Shown: in pieces, positions 1-8,212 of the stretch
Position numbering within the stretch: the stretch's first letter is position 1
How the letters are laid out: the number at the start of each line of letters is the position of its first letter
IMG/VR virus record: IMGVR_UViG_3300047462_000635
Location: 1 to 35,482 of that record
Length of the DNA stretch: 35,482 nucleotides
Strand: one strand, 5' to 3'
Source of the DNA: a virus
The notes under the pieces: generated by a model
Told to the model about the DNA's origin: nothing
Seen by the model: only the letters and a program-made list of their open reading frames with translations
The model's database searches: none
Translations under genes and position numbers: made by a program

Positions 1-1585
1 GGTCGATGATCGCCATAGCGTCTTCGCCCCATCCGAGGGAGCCCTTGTCGCCTTCGCCGTCGTAAATCCCTGAGTTCTGAATTTGATCGCCGTCCCAACG
101 ACTTCGCACGCAGGCTAACGTCGCGGCATCCCACATCGCATCGCCTGGGGCGCCGCAAACCCTATGGCGCAGGGCGAAGCGAGCGAAGTCATACAGGCTT
201 GAGGCGACCTGGGCGCGCTCCGATGTGAAGATGTTACGGTCGCTGACCGACAGGTCGGTGCGGGCCAGGATCGCGTCCAGGCGCCGTCGACTGGCCTCAG
301 GGGGTGCGCTGATGAGGGTCAGCCGGAGTATGTCGTATTGAAGGCTGAGCCAGCCCGGCGCAGACGGCTGGACGGCGCCCGCGGCGGCCAACAGCCCCGG
401 CGTCTCGGACTCTTGCGCATCGGCCAAGCTTAGGGCCGCGACCAGCCAGGCGTTGTCGTGGCCCGCCCGCCAGCGCTGGTCGGCGTGGGCGAGGGCGCTC
501 CTACGGGAGGCCTCATAGCGCGCCACAGCGTCAGTCGCGTTGTCCGGCCCGCTCATCGGCGGCACGGCGCGCAGGGTGTCGATCCAGTCCAAGATGTCCG
601 GTTTCGCCGCCGTCGCGTCGCTGAGTTCGGTAAAGTCGCGGAAGACCGACGCCAAATGCGGCGATGGCGAGGCGTCATCGAGCTGGCGGGTCAGCCTGGC
701 CAGAAATTCTTTCGGGTCTTCGCGAAAGGCGAGGACGTCGCTGAGACCTGAGACGCTATTTCGCCCGAGAGCGCTCGCCGGTCCTGCGGCGAGGGCGGCC
801 AGGCCGGTGTGGGCCTTGGCGTAGGCGCCCGGCGTCCGCTCGGTCAGCGCCTGACGGACCAAGGCGCGGGCGGCCAGATAAAGACCGCTGTCGCGCCAGG
901 GGGAGTGGGCGTCCTTGGCGATGGCCGCGAAGCGAGCGGCCGCCTCGTCGTTGCGCCCGGCGTAGAGCGCCAGAGCGGCGGCCTGATAATCGTGATCCAT
1001 CGAAAGCCAGGGCGGCATGTTCGCCATCGGCGGCGGCAAGGCGGCTGAGGGATCGTGGCAGGCTTGGAACACGGCGGACTGCGCCGCGATCCAGGCCAGC
1101 ACGGCGGCGGACTTTGGCCCATAGCGCGTCGCCCGGTCATGCAGCGTAACGGCCGCGCTGTGGAAGGCGTCGGGGAAGCAGTTGGGGATCGATGTGTGGT
1201 CGGGGCCGGGACGCTCCGTCTCAATATAGGCGGTGTCATCCAGCCCGGTGACGGCGTTGCGCGCCTTGATCCAGATGTCGGCGCCGCCCGAATAGTCCCG
1301 CTTTAAGGTCATATCATCGCAGCAGGGGGTCGATAAAGCGTCGCCCGTCGCCTCGCCGACCGCCTGCGCGTGCAGCAGGCGCCAATCGATATAGCGCATG
1401 GGCCGAGGCGCGGTGCGCTTCACGATCCCGAGCCGGCCGCCGAACCAGGCGAGCAGGTCGGCGCGGTCGCCGCCATACTGGTCCACATACCAGGGCGCCG
1501 GCGAGCCTGGGCCGCTGGCGTAGGCGCTTGAGGTCAAGCCGGACAGAAAGGACATGGCCGCGACAGCGGCGATCGTTTTACGCAT
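1..1585 (-). CDS. Exported protein of unknown function (3' end outside window)
   Basis: An uninterrupted minus-strand frame runs from the ATG at 1585 to the window edge, giving about 528 residues with no stop. The N-terminus (MRKTIAAVAAMSFLSG, then a small-residue stretch ending SAYAS) is a typical Sec signal peptide, so the product is probably periplasmic or outer-membrane. The body is rich in Ala, Leu and Trp helices (for example around ALALYAGRNDEAAARFAAIA), which suggests TPR-like or alpha-solenoid repeats. I recognise no named family. It starts 8 nt after the DUF3142 gene ends, so the two are probably co-transcribed. The reading frame is well supported; function is unknown. Confidence 0.75.
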   Translation of the reverse strand, partial: MRKTIAAVAAMSFLSGLTSSAYASGPGSPAPWYVDQYGGDRADLLAWFGGRLGIVKRTAPRPMRYIDWRLLHAQAVGEATGDALSTPCCDDMTLKRDYSGGADIWIKARNAVTGLDDTAYIETERPGPDHTSIPNCFPDAFHSAAVTLHDRATRYGPKSAAVLAWIAAQSAVFQACHDPSAALPPPMANMPPWLSMDHDYQAAALALYAGRNDEAAARFAAIAKDAHSPWRDSGLYLAARALVRQALTERTPGAYAKAHTGLAALAAGPASALGRNSVSGLSDVLAFREDPKEFLARLTRQLDDASPSPHLASVFRDFTELSDATAAKPDILDWIDTLRAVPPMSGPDNATDAVARYEASRRSALAHADQRWRAGHDNAWLVAALSLADAQESETPGLLAAAGAVQPSAPGWLSLQYDILRLTLISAPPEASRRRLDAILARTDLSVSDRNIFTSERAQVASSLYDFARFALRHRVCGAPGDAMWDAATLACVRSRWDGDQIQNSGIYDGEGDKGSLGWGEDAMAIID

Positions 1586-1593
1586 GAGCCGCC

Positions 1594-2340
1594 TCACCAT
1601 CGCGCGATGCCCTCGCGCAGCGCCGTATAGTCTAGCTGTGTCCAGCTGTGGGGGTCGAAGAGATAGATCCGTCGGCCATCCGCCGGAGCGTGGGCCAGGG
1701 GGGCGTCGGTTGAGACGGCGAACGCGGTTCGGCAACGAGGATTGGAGAAATCGCCCCCGGCCTCCAGCTTGGCTTTCAAGGGCAGGCCGCCCGGCCCCAT
1801 GCGGAACAGCATGGGCACGATCTCGTCCACCGGCGCTTGATCGAGCCAGGTCTCGGTCTCGCACCAGGACGCTAACGCCGTCATGGACAGTCGCTTGTCC
1901 TTGGCCAGACCGTGCCGAACGTCGGATAAGAGGTCGAGCAGAACGCCGCGCTCCGACCGCCTGACCTCAAAATCCACTTGTAGACCATCGACCCCCGGCG
2001 GTTCGCCGAAAGCCAGCACCGCCTGGGCCGCCTGCCGCCGCTGATCGGGCGTCCAGGCCAGAGGCCGGCCATGGTCGATCTGGATATGGACCAAGGCCGT
2101 GGAGGGGCGCCCCGACATCCGAAGCGGAAAGCGCCGGCCGCGGGCCTCAACGCCATCGCCGCTTAGGACGATGAAGCCGCTTTGGAGCGCGACGTCGGCG
2201 GCGTCGCCCACAAACCGCAGATCCTCCGGCCGCTCCCACGCCCAAACGACCACGCGGCCGGGCGCACGCGCCGAGCCCAGCATCACCATCGCAAAGATGA
2301 GGAAAACGCCGCGAACCCACATGCCTGCCCGAACCCACAT
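1594..2340 (-). CDS. DUF3142 family exported protein
   Basis: The product is 248 residues. A hydrophobic leader (GVFLIFAMVMLGSARA) is followed by VVVWAWERPEDLRFV, a core with VHIQIDHGRP, and VDGLQVDFEVRRSER. This matches the DUF3142 pattern, whose members look like TIM-barrel glycosidase relatives of unproven activity. The ATG at 2340 was chosen. A second ATG at 2322 lies in a tandem 18-nt duplication that gives MWVRAGMWVRG and would leave a tighter signal peptide; the frame also extends to a TTG at 2358. No strong ribosome binding site separates these options. The gene lies just upstream of the exported unknown protein and is probably in the same operon. The family call is fairly firm; function is unknown. 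Confidence 0.7.
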   Translation of the reverse strand: MWVRAGMWVRGVFLIFAMVMLGSARAPGRVVVWAWERPEDLRFVGDAADVALQSGFIVLSGDGVEARGRRFPLRMSGRPSTALVHIQIDHGRPLAWTPDQRRQAAQAVLAFGEPPGVDGLQVDFEVRRSERGVLLDLLSDVRHGLAKDKRLSMTALASWCETETWLDQAPVDEIVPMLFRMGPGGLPLKAKLEAGGDFSNPRCRTAFAVSTDAPLAHAPADGRRIYLFDPHSWTQLDYTALREGIARW

Positions 2341-2487
2341 GCCAGAAGCGTCGCTCAATCTGTCTTCGCGGCCAAGAGTGGAGGGGGAGCCGGCGTCGAA
2401 ATTTTCGCCGGCATGGCGACATCATCGCCGTCCTCAAACGCGATCTCTGACGCTATATGCACGGTCTCAGGCCTAAGGGAGATGGCG

Positions 2488-3102
2488 ATGAGCGGTGCAG
2501 ACCTTGGACGGCGGAGCTTGGTGGCGGGCGCAGGCCTGTTGATGGCGGGCGGCGTCGGCGCGCGGGCTGCAGCCCTTAAGCCCAAGGTGGCGATCAAGAC
2601 CAACCATGGTGTGATCGTGGTCGAGCTGGAGGCCGAGCGGGCGCCGCTGACCAGCGCCAACTTTCTGCACTATGTCGATACTGGCCGGTTTGATGATGGG
2701 TCCTTTTATCGGGCGTCGCGCACGCCGGGCTCGCCGAAGGAGGGCACGATCGTCGGCGGCCCTTCGGACCACACCCACCGCTATCCGCCCATCGCTCATG
2801 AGAGCACGACGATGACGGGCTTGAAGCATACCACTGGAACCATCTCGCTGGGTCGCTACGCGCCGGGCTCCGCCACGGCCGACTTCTTCATCTGCGCCAG
2901 TCCCGAGCCCTATCTGGACGCCCATCCGGGCGCAAAAGGGGACAATCTGGGCTACGCGGCCTTTGGCCAGGTCGTGGCGGGCATGCACGTTGTGCGCACC
3001 ATCTTGGCCTTGCCGACGCCGGGAAAATCCCGCTTCCCGGATATGAAGGGGCAGTGGCTGGATCCGGTGGTGCCCATCTTCACCATGCGCCGGGCGGTAT
3101 AG
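2488..3102 (+). CDS. Tat-exported cyclophilin-type peptidylprolyl isomerase
   Basis: The product is 204 residues. The start is set by AAGGGAG at 2475-2481, six bases before the ATG at 2488; another ATG at 2482 is too close to it. Residues 8-9 are a twin arginine (LGRRSLVAGAG) followed by a hydrophobic stretch, a likely Tat signal. The mature part has cyclophilin blocks: HGVIVVELEAERAP, NFLHYVDTGRFDDGSFYR, HTTGTISLGR, ATADFFICAS and AAFGQVVAGMHVV. It should catalyse cis-trans isomerisation of Xaa-Pro bonds in the periplasm. It is a host gene, divergent from the DUF3142 gene, and the last gene before the phage block. Confidence 0.88.
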   Translation: MSGADLGRRSLVAGAGLLMAGGVGARAAALKPKVAIKTNHGVIVVELEAERAPLTSANFLHYVDTGRFDDGSFYRASRTPGSPKEGTIVGGPSDHTHRYPPIAHESTTMTGLKHTTGTISLGRYAPGSATADFFICASPEPYLDAHPGAKGDNLGYAAFGQVVAGMHVVRTILALPTPGKSRFPDMKGQWLDPVVPIFTMRRAV

Positions 3103-3328
3103 CGAGTTACAGACGCATTTCGCAGTTGTCAGCGCCCCGCGAATCACCGATAAAAACATATGGGTTGAATTTGCGGCCGGCGGCTACGTCGATAACGGCT
3201 AATGGCTGACGTCAAAGCCATCCAATCCTCACCTCCTTTATACAGTGATTGCCCATTCCGGCTTACCGTTCAAAAGCGGTCGCGCTTGGCAGCCGTTTAG
3301 TCTGACACCAGTCTTCTAACGAGGCGAT
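3103..3328. other. Left junction between host gene and phage late genes
   Basis: This 226-nt gap between the cyclophilin stop and the small terminase holds no convincing gene or tRNA. A TGACGTCA palindrome (3207-3214) sits inside a slightly longer imperfect inverted repeat (TGGCT...AGCCA, 3203-3220). A TATACA hexamer at 3239-3244 could be a -10 element, but no -35 is convincing. By eye it shares no direct repeat with the right-hand gap at 34530-34611, so no attachment site can be proposed. Confidence 0.35.
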
Positions 3329-3715
3329 ATGGCGGATCGCGCGCTCTCCCTTTGCTTGAGTCCCTATCGCGAAGCCTATGGCGAGCAGGTCGAGCAGGCG
3401 ATGGGGGAGGGCTATAGTCTCACCGCCTTCGCCGGCCTGATCGGGGTGTCGCGCCGCGTCGTCGACGGCTGGATCGCAGACCATCCGGCGTTCGCGGACG
3501 CCGTCGGGCGCGGCCAGGCGCGGCGGTTGATGCACTGGGAGCGGGCGGCGCTGGAGGTGGTCGAGCGGGGCGGCGCCGGCGCGGCGTCGGTGATCCTGTT
3601 CGGCTTGAAGACGCTCGGCGGACAAGACTGGGCGGACGCGGGCGAGACCGCCGCGGGCGCCGATACCGGGGCCTCGGTCGTCATCTTCGCCTTGCCGGAA
3701 AATGGGCGGGCCTAA
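3329..3715 (+). CDS. terS: Terminase small subunit
   Basis: The product is 128 residues, directly before the large terminase. Residues about 28-50 (GYSLTAFAGLIGVSRRVVDGWI) form a helix-turn-helix of the kind small terminases use to recognise packaging sites. The following part (ADAVGRGQARRLMHWERAALEVVERG) resembles the oligomerisation helices of alphaproteobacterial small terminases. The C-terminus is Ala/Gly-rich and probably flexible. The product would bind phage DNA and deliver it to TerL. A GAGG lies just upstream of the ATG. The call rests on the motif and on synteny. Confidence 0.82.
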   Translation: MADRALSLCLSPYREAYGEQVEQAMGEGYSLTAFAGLIGVSRRVVDGWIADHPAFADAVGRGQARRLMHWERAALEVVERGGAGAASVILFGLKTLGGQDWADAGETAAGADTGASVVIFALPENGRA

Positions 3716-3745
3716 TCGCAGACCCCGCCAGATCTGGAGGCGCCC

Positions 3746-5200
3746 ATGGCCCCAGCCGAGGTGCGCCAGATCAGGCCGCAACCGGGCCCCCAGCTGCAGT
3801 TCCTGTCGAGCGCGGCGGACATCGCCGTCTATGGTGGGGCGGCGGGCGGGGGCAAGACGTGGGCCCTGTTGATCGAGCCTCTGCGCCATATCGACAACCC
3901 AGGCTTCGGCGCCGTCTTCTTTCGCCGCACCACGGTTCAGGTGCGAAACGAGGGCGGCCTTTGGGACGAGAGCCATAAGCTCTATGCCGAGATCGGCGGC
4001 GTCCCGCGCAAGGCCGCCCTGGCCTGGCGGTTTCCATCGGGCGCCAGCGTCAGCTTTCGCCATCTGGAGCATGACAAGTCCGTCTATGGCTGGCAGGGGG
4101 CGCAGATCCCGCTGATCTGTTTCGATGAACTGACCCACTTCAGCGAACGCCAGTTCTGGTATCTGGTCAGCCGCAACCGCTCCACCTGCGGCGTGCGCCC
4201 CTATGTGCGCGCCACCTGCAACCCTGACGCCGATAGCTGGGTGGCGAGCTTCATCGCCTGGTGGATCGATCCCGAGACGGGCCTGCCGATCCCCGACCGC
4301 GCGGGCGTCTTGCGTTGGTTCGTGCGGATCGGCGATGCGCTGGTCTGGGCTGATCGGCCGCAAGATTTGGCGGACCATCTCGATCCGGTGGGCCGCCGTC
4401 CGATCCCGCCCAAGTCCCTGACCTTCGTGCCCGCCAAGCTGACCGACAACGCGGCGCTGATGGCCGCCGACCCCGGCTATCTCGCCAATCTGATGGCCCA
4501 GCCGACGGTGGAGCGGGAGCGGCTTCTGCTCGGCAATTGGAAGGTGCGTCCGGCGGCGGGGCTCTATTTCCAGCGCGGTTGGTGCAAGCTGGTCGATGCG
4601 GCGCCGGCGGAGCTGGATGTGGTGCGCGGGTGGGATTTGGCGGCGACGCCCAAGACCGAACGCAACGACCCGGACTGGACGTGTGGCGTGAAGATCGGCC
4701 GCGACCGGCGCACAGGCCGCTTCATCGTGCTGCACCATGTGCGTACCCGCGATACGCCGGCGCGAGTCCAGGCTCTGATCAAGAACACCGCCAGCCAGGA
4801 CGGCCCGTCCGTGGAGATCAGCCTGCCGCAAGACCCCGGCCAGGCCGGTAAGGCCCAGATCGCCGCCCTGACCCTGGCGCTCGAAGGCTTTGTGGCGCGG
4901 GGCACGCCGGAGACGGGAGATAAGCTGACCCGCTTTGGCCCCTTCTCGGCCCAGGCCCAGGCCGGCAATGTGGATGTGCTGCGCGGCCTTTGGAACGAGG
5001 ACTGGTTCACCGCCCTGGAGGGCTTTCCCGCCGCCGCCCATGACGACGACGCCGACGCGACCTCGCGGGCCTTCAACGCCTTCCTGCATCGCCTGAACAG
5101 CCAGGGCCTGCTCGATCTTGTCCGCCGTCAGACTGCTGGCGACGCCCCCACCTTGGCGCCTGGGTCGCTGGAGTGGCAGCAGACGCAGGGCGGGGGGTGA
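3746..5200 (+). CDS. terL: Terminase large subunit (packaging ATPase and nuclease)
   Basis: The product is 484 residues, started by GGAGG at 3736-3740 five bases before the ATG. Walker A is GGAAGGGKT at residues 30-38, and Walker B is LICFDE with Asp127 and Glu128. The C-terminal RNase H-like nuclease begins near VVRGWDLAATP, has DPDWTCGVKIGRD, and ends with an acidic cluster (AHDDDADATSRAFNAF) that likely holds a metal-binding Asp. It is the motor that cuts and translocates DNA into the prohead. Both domains look intact, so packaging could still be functional. Confidence 0.95.
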   Translation: MAPAEVRQIRPQPGPQLQFLSSAADIAVYGGAAGGGKTWALLIEPLRHIDNPGFGAVFFRRTTVQVRNEGGLWDESHKLYAEIGGVPRKAALAWRFPSGASVSFRHLEHDKSVYGWQGAQIPLICFDELTHFSERQFWYLVSRNRSTCGVRPYVRATCNPDADSWVASFIAWWIDPETGLPIPDRAGVLRWFVRIGDALVWADRPQDLADHLDPVGRRPIPPKSLTFVPAKLTDNAALMAADPGYLANLMAQPTVERERLLLGNWKVRPAAGLYFQRGWCKLVDAAPAELDVVRGWDLAATPKTERNDPDWTCGVKIGRDRRTGRFIVLHHVRTRDTPARVQALIKNTASQDGPSVEISLPQDPGQAGKAQIAALTLALEGFVARGTPETGDKLTRFGPFSAQAQAGNVDVLRGLWNEDWFTALEGFPAAAHDDDADATSRAFNAFLHRLNSQGLLDLVRRQTAGDAPTLAPGSLEWQQTQGGG

Positions 5201-5204
5201 GTAT

Positions 5205-5358
5205 CCCTTCCCCCTTGATGGGGAAGGGGCAGGGGATGGGGGTGCTTGCGCCGACGCCGACGCGCGTAGCCTCCGGCGGCGACGCCTCCTTCGCCCTTCT
5301 CCTCACGGGCTGTGGATAGACCCCCATCCCAACCCTTCCCCCATAAGAGGGGGAAGGG
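5205..5358. repeat. REP-doublet-like inverted repeat element 1
   Basis: The terL-portal gap holds a 154-bp element with two inverted arms. The left end is a perfect hairpin, CCCTTCCCC (5205-5213), a 6-nt loop, GGGGAAGGG (5220-5228). The right end is CCCTTCCCCC (5333-5342), loop, GGGGGAAGGG (5349-5358). The arms extend inward: GGGATGGGGGT at 5233-5243 is the reverse complement of ACCCCCATCCC at 5320-5330. Two palindromes in inverted orientation about 150 bp apart is the layout of REP doublets (BIME/REPIN). It appears to be non-coding. Confidence 0.7.
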
Positions 5359-5388
5359 CTCCGTCCTTTGCCTCAGGAGCCGTCTCCC

Positions 5389-6777
5389 ATGCCCCCACCC
5401 GGCGGTTTCCGCACGTCTTTGAGCTTCAATGTGCAAGGCCCGCTGGGCCAGGCGGCGTTTCAGCCGAGCGGGGGTGTGTTCTCGCCGGGCCTGCCGCTCC
5501 AGCCCATGGAGGGCCAGCAGCCGACGCGGGCGTTCGACTTCGATGTCGGGATCAATACGGTCGTCACCCCCCGCTCGGGGTTCGCCGATATCCACTCATT
5601 CGCAAGCCTCCGGGCGTCGGCCAATGTCGAGCCGGTGCGATTGGCGATTGAGACCTGCAAGGACCAGATCGAGCGGCTGGACTGGCGGATCAAGCCCATC
5701 GACAGCCAGGCGGCTAAGGCCGATCCAGGGCAAGTCGCCGCGCTAAACCGGTTCTTCCGCAAGCCTGACGGCGTCACTCCCTTCGCCACCTGGCTGCGTT
5801 CAGCTTTGGAAGATCTGCTGGTGATTGATGCGCCCGCCTTTGAGCGGCGGCGGGATAGGGCTGGGCGGTTGATCGGTCTGGACGTCGTGCCGGGCGACAC
5901 CTTCAAGCTCCTGGTCGACGAGACCGGCCGCCGGCCGCGGCCGCCCCTGCCAGCCTATCAACAGATCATCAAGGGCGTGGTCTGGAACGATCTCACGACC
6001 GACGATCTGATCTACGCCCCGCGCAATCCCCGTCCTAACCACCTCTATGGGTTCAGCCCGGTCGAGCAGATCCTGGTCACGCTCAACATGGTGATGCGCC
6101 GCCAAGGTGTGCAGCTCGCCTACTTCACGGAGAACAATACCCCCGCCGGTCTCCTGAATGTGCCGCCCGGCTGGGGCGCCGACGCGATCAAGACCATGCA
6201 GGACGCCTGGGACGCCCGCGCCGAGGGCGATCTGCCCTATCGCAACAAGGTGCAGTGGGTGCCCGACGGCACGCGCTATCAGCCGTTCAAGGAGGCGCCC
6301 CTGAAGGACGAGTTCGACGAATGGCTCTACCGCATCGTCTGTTTCGCCTTCTCCCTGCCGCCCAGCGCCTTCGTCAAACAGATGAACCGCTCCACCGCCG
6401 CCGAGGCCGCCGACACCGGCAAGGAGGAGGGGATCCAAAGCCGCAAGCTGTGGTGGAAACGCCTGGCCGACCAGATCATCCAGGACGATTTCGGCGCGAC
6501 CGACCTGGAATGGGGCTGGTGCGACGACGTCGAGATCGATCCCCTGAAACAGGCCCAGATCGATGAGATCAACCTTAAGAACGGGACCACCTTCATCAAC
6601 GAGGTCCGCGACGCGCGCGGCCTGGAGGGCGTGACCGGCGGCGAGCAGCCGCTGATCTATCTGCCCACAGGCGTTCAGGTGCTGAGCCGGGCGGTGCAGG
6701 CGTCGCTGGCCCCGCAACCTCTCTCTCCTTCCGCGTCAGCGGGGGGAGGGGACCGCGGAGCGGTGAGGGGGGCGTAG
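5389..6777 (+). CDS. Portal protein (HK97-like family)
   Basis: The product is 462 residues. The ATG at 5389 is preceded by AGGAG (5375-5379); an upstream in-frame TTG at 5368 is less likely. Family features are LRASANVEPVRLAIETCKDQI near the N-terminus, DDLIYAPRNPRPNHLYGFSPVEQIL in the middle, and FAFSLPPSAFVKQMNRSTAAEAADT towards the end. The portal is the dodecameric ring at one capsid vertex, through which DNA enters and to which the tail attaches. About the last 18 residues (PLSPSASAGGGDRG...) are encoded by an inverted-repeat element, so the C-terminus is probably not original. Confidence 0.92.
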   Translation: MPPPGGFRTSLSFNVQGPLGQAAFQPSGGVFSPGLPLQPMEGQQPTRAFDFDVGINTVVTPRSGFADIHSFASLRASANVEPVRLAIETCKDQIERLDWRIKPIDSQAAKADPGQVAALNRFFRKPDGVTPFATWLRSALEDLLVIDAPAFERRRDRAGRLIGLDVVPGDTFKLLVDETGRRPRPPLPAYQQIIKGVVWNDLTTDDLIYAPRNPRPNHLYGFSPVEQILVTLNMVMRRQGVQLAYFTENNTPAGLLNVPPGWGADAIKTMQDAWDARAEGDLPYRNKVQWVPDGTRYQPFKEAPLKDEFDEWLYRIVCFAFSLPPSAFVKQMNRSTAAEAADTGKEEGIQSRKLWWKRLADQIIQDDFGATDLEWGWCDDVEIDPLKQAQIDEINLKNGTTFINEVRDARGLEGVTGGEQPLIYLPTGVQVLSRAVQASLAPQPLSPSASAGGGDRGAVRGA

Positions 6778-6880
6778 CGCTGCCTTAGCCGAAAAACTGG
6801 ATCAAGCGCCACCGTCGGCGCCATGCCCCCTCCACCACGCTACGCGCGGTCCCCCTCCCCCGCTTCGCAAGGGAGGAGAG
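6721..6880. repeat. REP-doublet-like inverted repeat element 2, overlapping the portal 3' end
   Basis: This is an about 160-bp element with long imperfect inverted arms. The left arm (6721-6774: CTCTCTCCTTCCGCG, then GGGGGAGGGGACCGCG) matches the reverse complement of the right arm (6824-6880: CGCGCGGTCCCCCTCCCCC, then GCAAGGGAGGAGAG). Both arms contain CGTAGCG/CGCTACG near their inner ends. Similar GC-rich palindromes are, to my knowledge, common between genes in Caulobacterales. It reaches into the portal coding sequence and fills most of the portal-protease gap. Confidence 0.68.
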
Positions 6881-6916
6881 GCTCACCCATCCCCTCGTCA
6901 CAGGAGCGCCCGCCTG

Positions 6917-7978
6917 ATGCGGCTATTTGCAGATCTGTCCAAGGTCGAGGAGCAGGACGACGGCTCCTTGAAGGTATTCGGCGTCGCCTCCAGCGGCGCG
7001 CGGGATGAGGCCGGCGAGATCGTTTCGCCCGAGGCCATGAAGGCGGCGCTGCCGGGGTATCTGGCCTTTGGCGCCATCCGCGAGATGCACCAGCCGAGGG
7101 CTGCGGGCACGGCGCTGGAGGTCAATGTCGACGACGACGGCTTCACCCGCCTGACCGCCCACATCGTCGATCCCGTCGCCGTCGCCAAGGTGAAGGCCGG
7201 TGTCTACAAGGGCCTGTCGATTGGCGGCAAGGTGCTGCAGCGCGATCCCAAAGACCCCTCCACCATCACCGCCCTGAAGCTGATGGAGATCAGCCTGGTC
7301 GACCGCCCCTGCAACCCAGAGGCCTCGATCAACATGTGGAAGGCCGATGGCGGGTTCGAGTCTGACGATCATGAACTCGAGACGTCAGATGGGGTGCGGG
7401 CGGCGGAGATCGCAGAGGCCTCCAAGGCGCTCTTCACCACCTTGGCCACGGCGCGGGACGACATTCCAGTGCAAAAGATCGGCCGCCGCAACTCCGCCAA
7501 AGACCAGGCCGCTATCCAGGTCAGTCACGACCAGATGGTGGGCTTGGGAGCGCGGTGCGATCCGGAGAATTGCGATTTCGACGACGATGACGAGGAGGAG
7601 AGCGACGCGGCGTCTGACGCCGTTGACCCGCCAGAGAACCAGAAGAGCGCCGCAATCGCCGACTTAACCAAGGCGTGGACTGAGCTTTCTGCTGAAAAGG
7701 ATGCACTGAAGGCCACGCTCGATAGCGTCGGACCGCAGCTCCAAGCCTTACGCACCGAGATCGACCTCCTGAAGGCCCAACCCCTGCCACCCAAGACTGC
7801 GGGCTCGCTTCACGCCGTCGTCGACAAGGCGGCCGACGCGCGGGGCGTTCAATCCGAGGCGCTGGCCGACCTCAGCCTGGAGGCGGTGCAAAAGGTTCTG
7901 GACGCCATGCCGCCCCAGGCTCGCGCCGACCTCCTGATGAAGGCCGCCATGGCGCGGCCGATCCCGATTAGGGCTTAG
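6917..7978 (+). CDS. Prohead protease with scaffold-like tail (XkdF type)
   Basis: The product is 353 residues; CAGGAG at 6901-6906 precedes the ATG. The first ~140 residues match the XkdF-like phage protease: DEAGEIVSPEAMKAALPGYL, a likely catalytic His58 in IREMHQP, Ser101 in KGLSIGGK, and LMEISLVDRPCNPEA. The rest is acidic (EENCDFDDDDEEE-like) and then coiled-coil (LTKAWTELSAEKDALKATL), as expected for a scaffolding domain fused to the protease. It would organise capsid assembly and then process the shell proteins. It lies between portal and capsid genes, the usual place. Confidence 0.85.
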   Translation: MRLFADLSKVEEQDDGSLKVFGVASSGARDEAGEIVSPEAMKAALPGYLAFGAIREMHQPRAAGTALEVNVDDDGFTRLTAHIVDPVAVAKVKAGVYKGLSIGGKVLQRDPKDPSTITALKLMEISLVDRPCNPEASINMWKADGGFESDDHELETSDGVRAAEIAEASKALFTTLATARDDIPVQKIGRRNSAKDQAAIQVSHDQMVGLGARCDPENCDFDDDDEEESDAASDAVDPPENQKSAAIADLTKAWTELSAEKDALKATLDSVGPQLQALRTEIDLLKAQPLPPKTAGSLHAVVDKAADARGVQSEALADLSLEAVQKVLDAMPPQARADLLMKAAMARPIPIRA

Positions 7979-8212
7979 GACGCATGCCGTGACGCGTAAA
8001 ACTTCAGCTTCGAGACGCATCGCGTCGCGTCGCGCCTCAGCATGACGAAGTCATTGTAATTCAATATTACTCATCATTTCGCTGCGCCCCAGAAAAGCGG
8101 CGTCTCAAGCACGCACAGCGCGCCCCGCCACCCTATCCCCGTTCCCCCCACACCCGCCCGAGCCGCTTGCGACCGCGTGGGTTTCTCCATGCCTGAAAGG
8201 CGCACACCCACC
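7979..8212. other. Protease-capsid intergenic region with a palindromic element
   Basis: This 234-nt non-coding gap contains a GC-rich imperfect palindrome at 8008-8050 (CTTCGAGACGC ... GCATGACGAAG), which resembles another class of interspersed Caulobacterales repeat. An AT-rich stretch (GTAATTCAATATTACTC, near 8055-8073) follows it, unusual for this region, and could carry a promoter for the capsid gene. No consensus promoter can be assigned by eye. Confidence 0.35.

Noticed and set aside
2182-2487. Upstream extension of the cyclophilin frame
   Set aside because: The extension overlaps the DUF3142 gene on the other strand, and a strong ribosome binding site marks the start at 2488.
3263-5089. 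608-residue open frame on the minus strand opposite terS and terL
   Set aside because: It lies antisense to a terminase with intact ATPase and nuclease motifs; its Arg/Gly/His-rich sequence is typical of a mirror frame in high-GC DNA.
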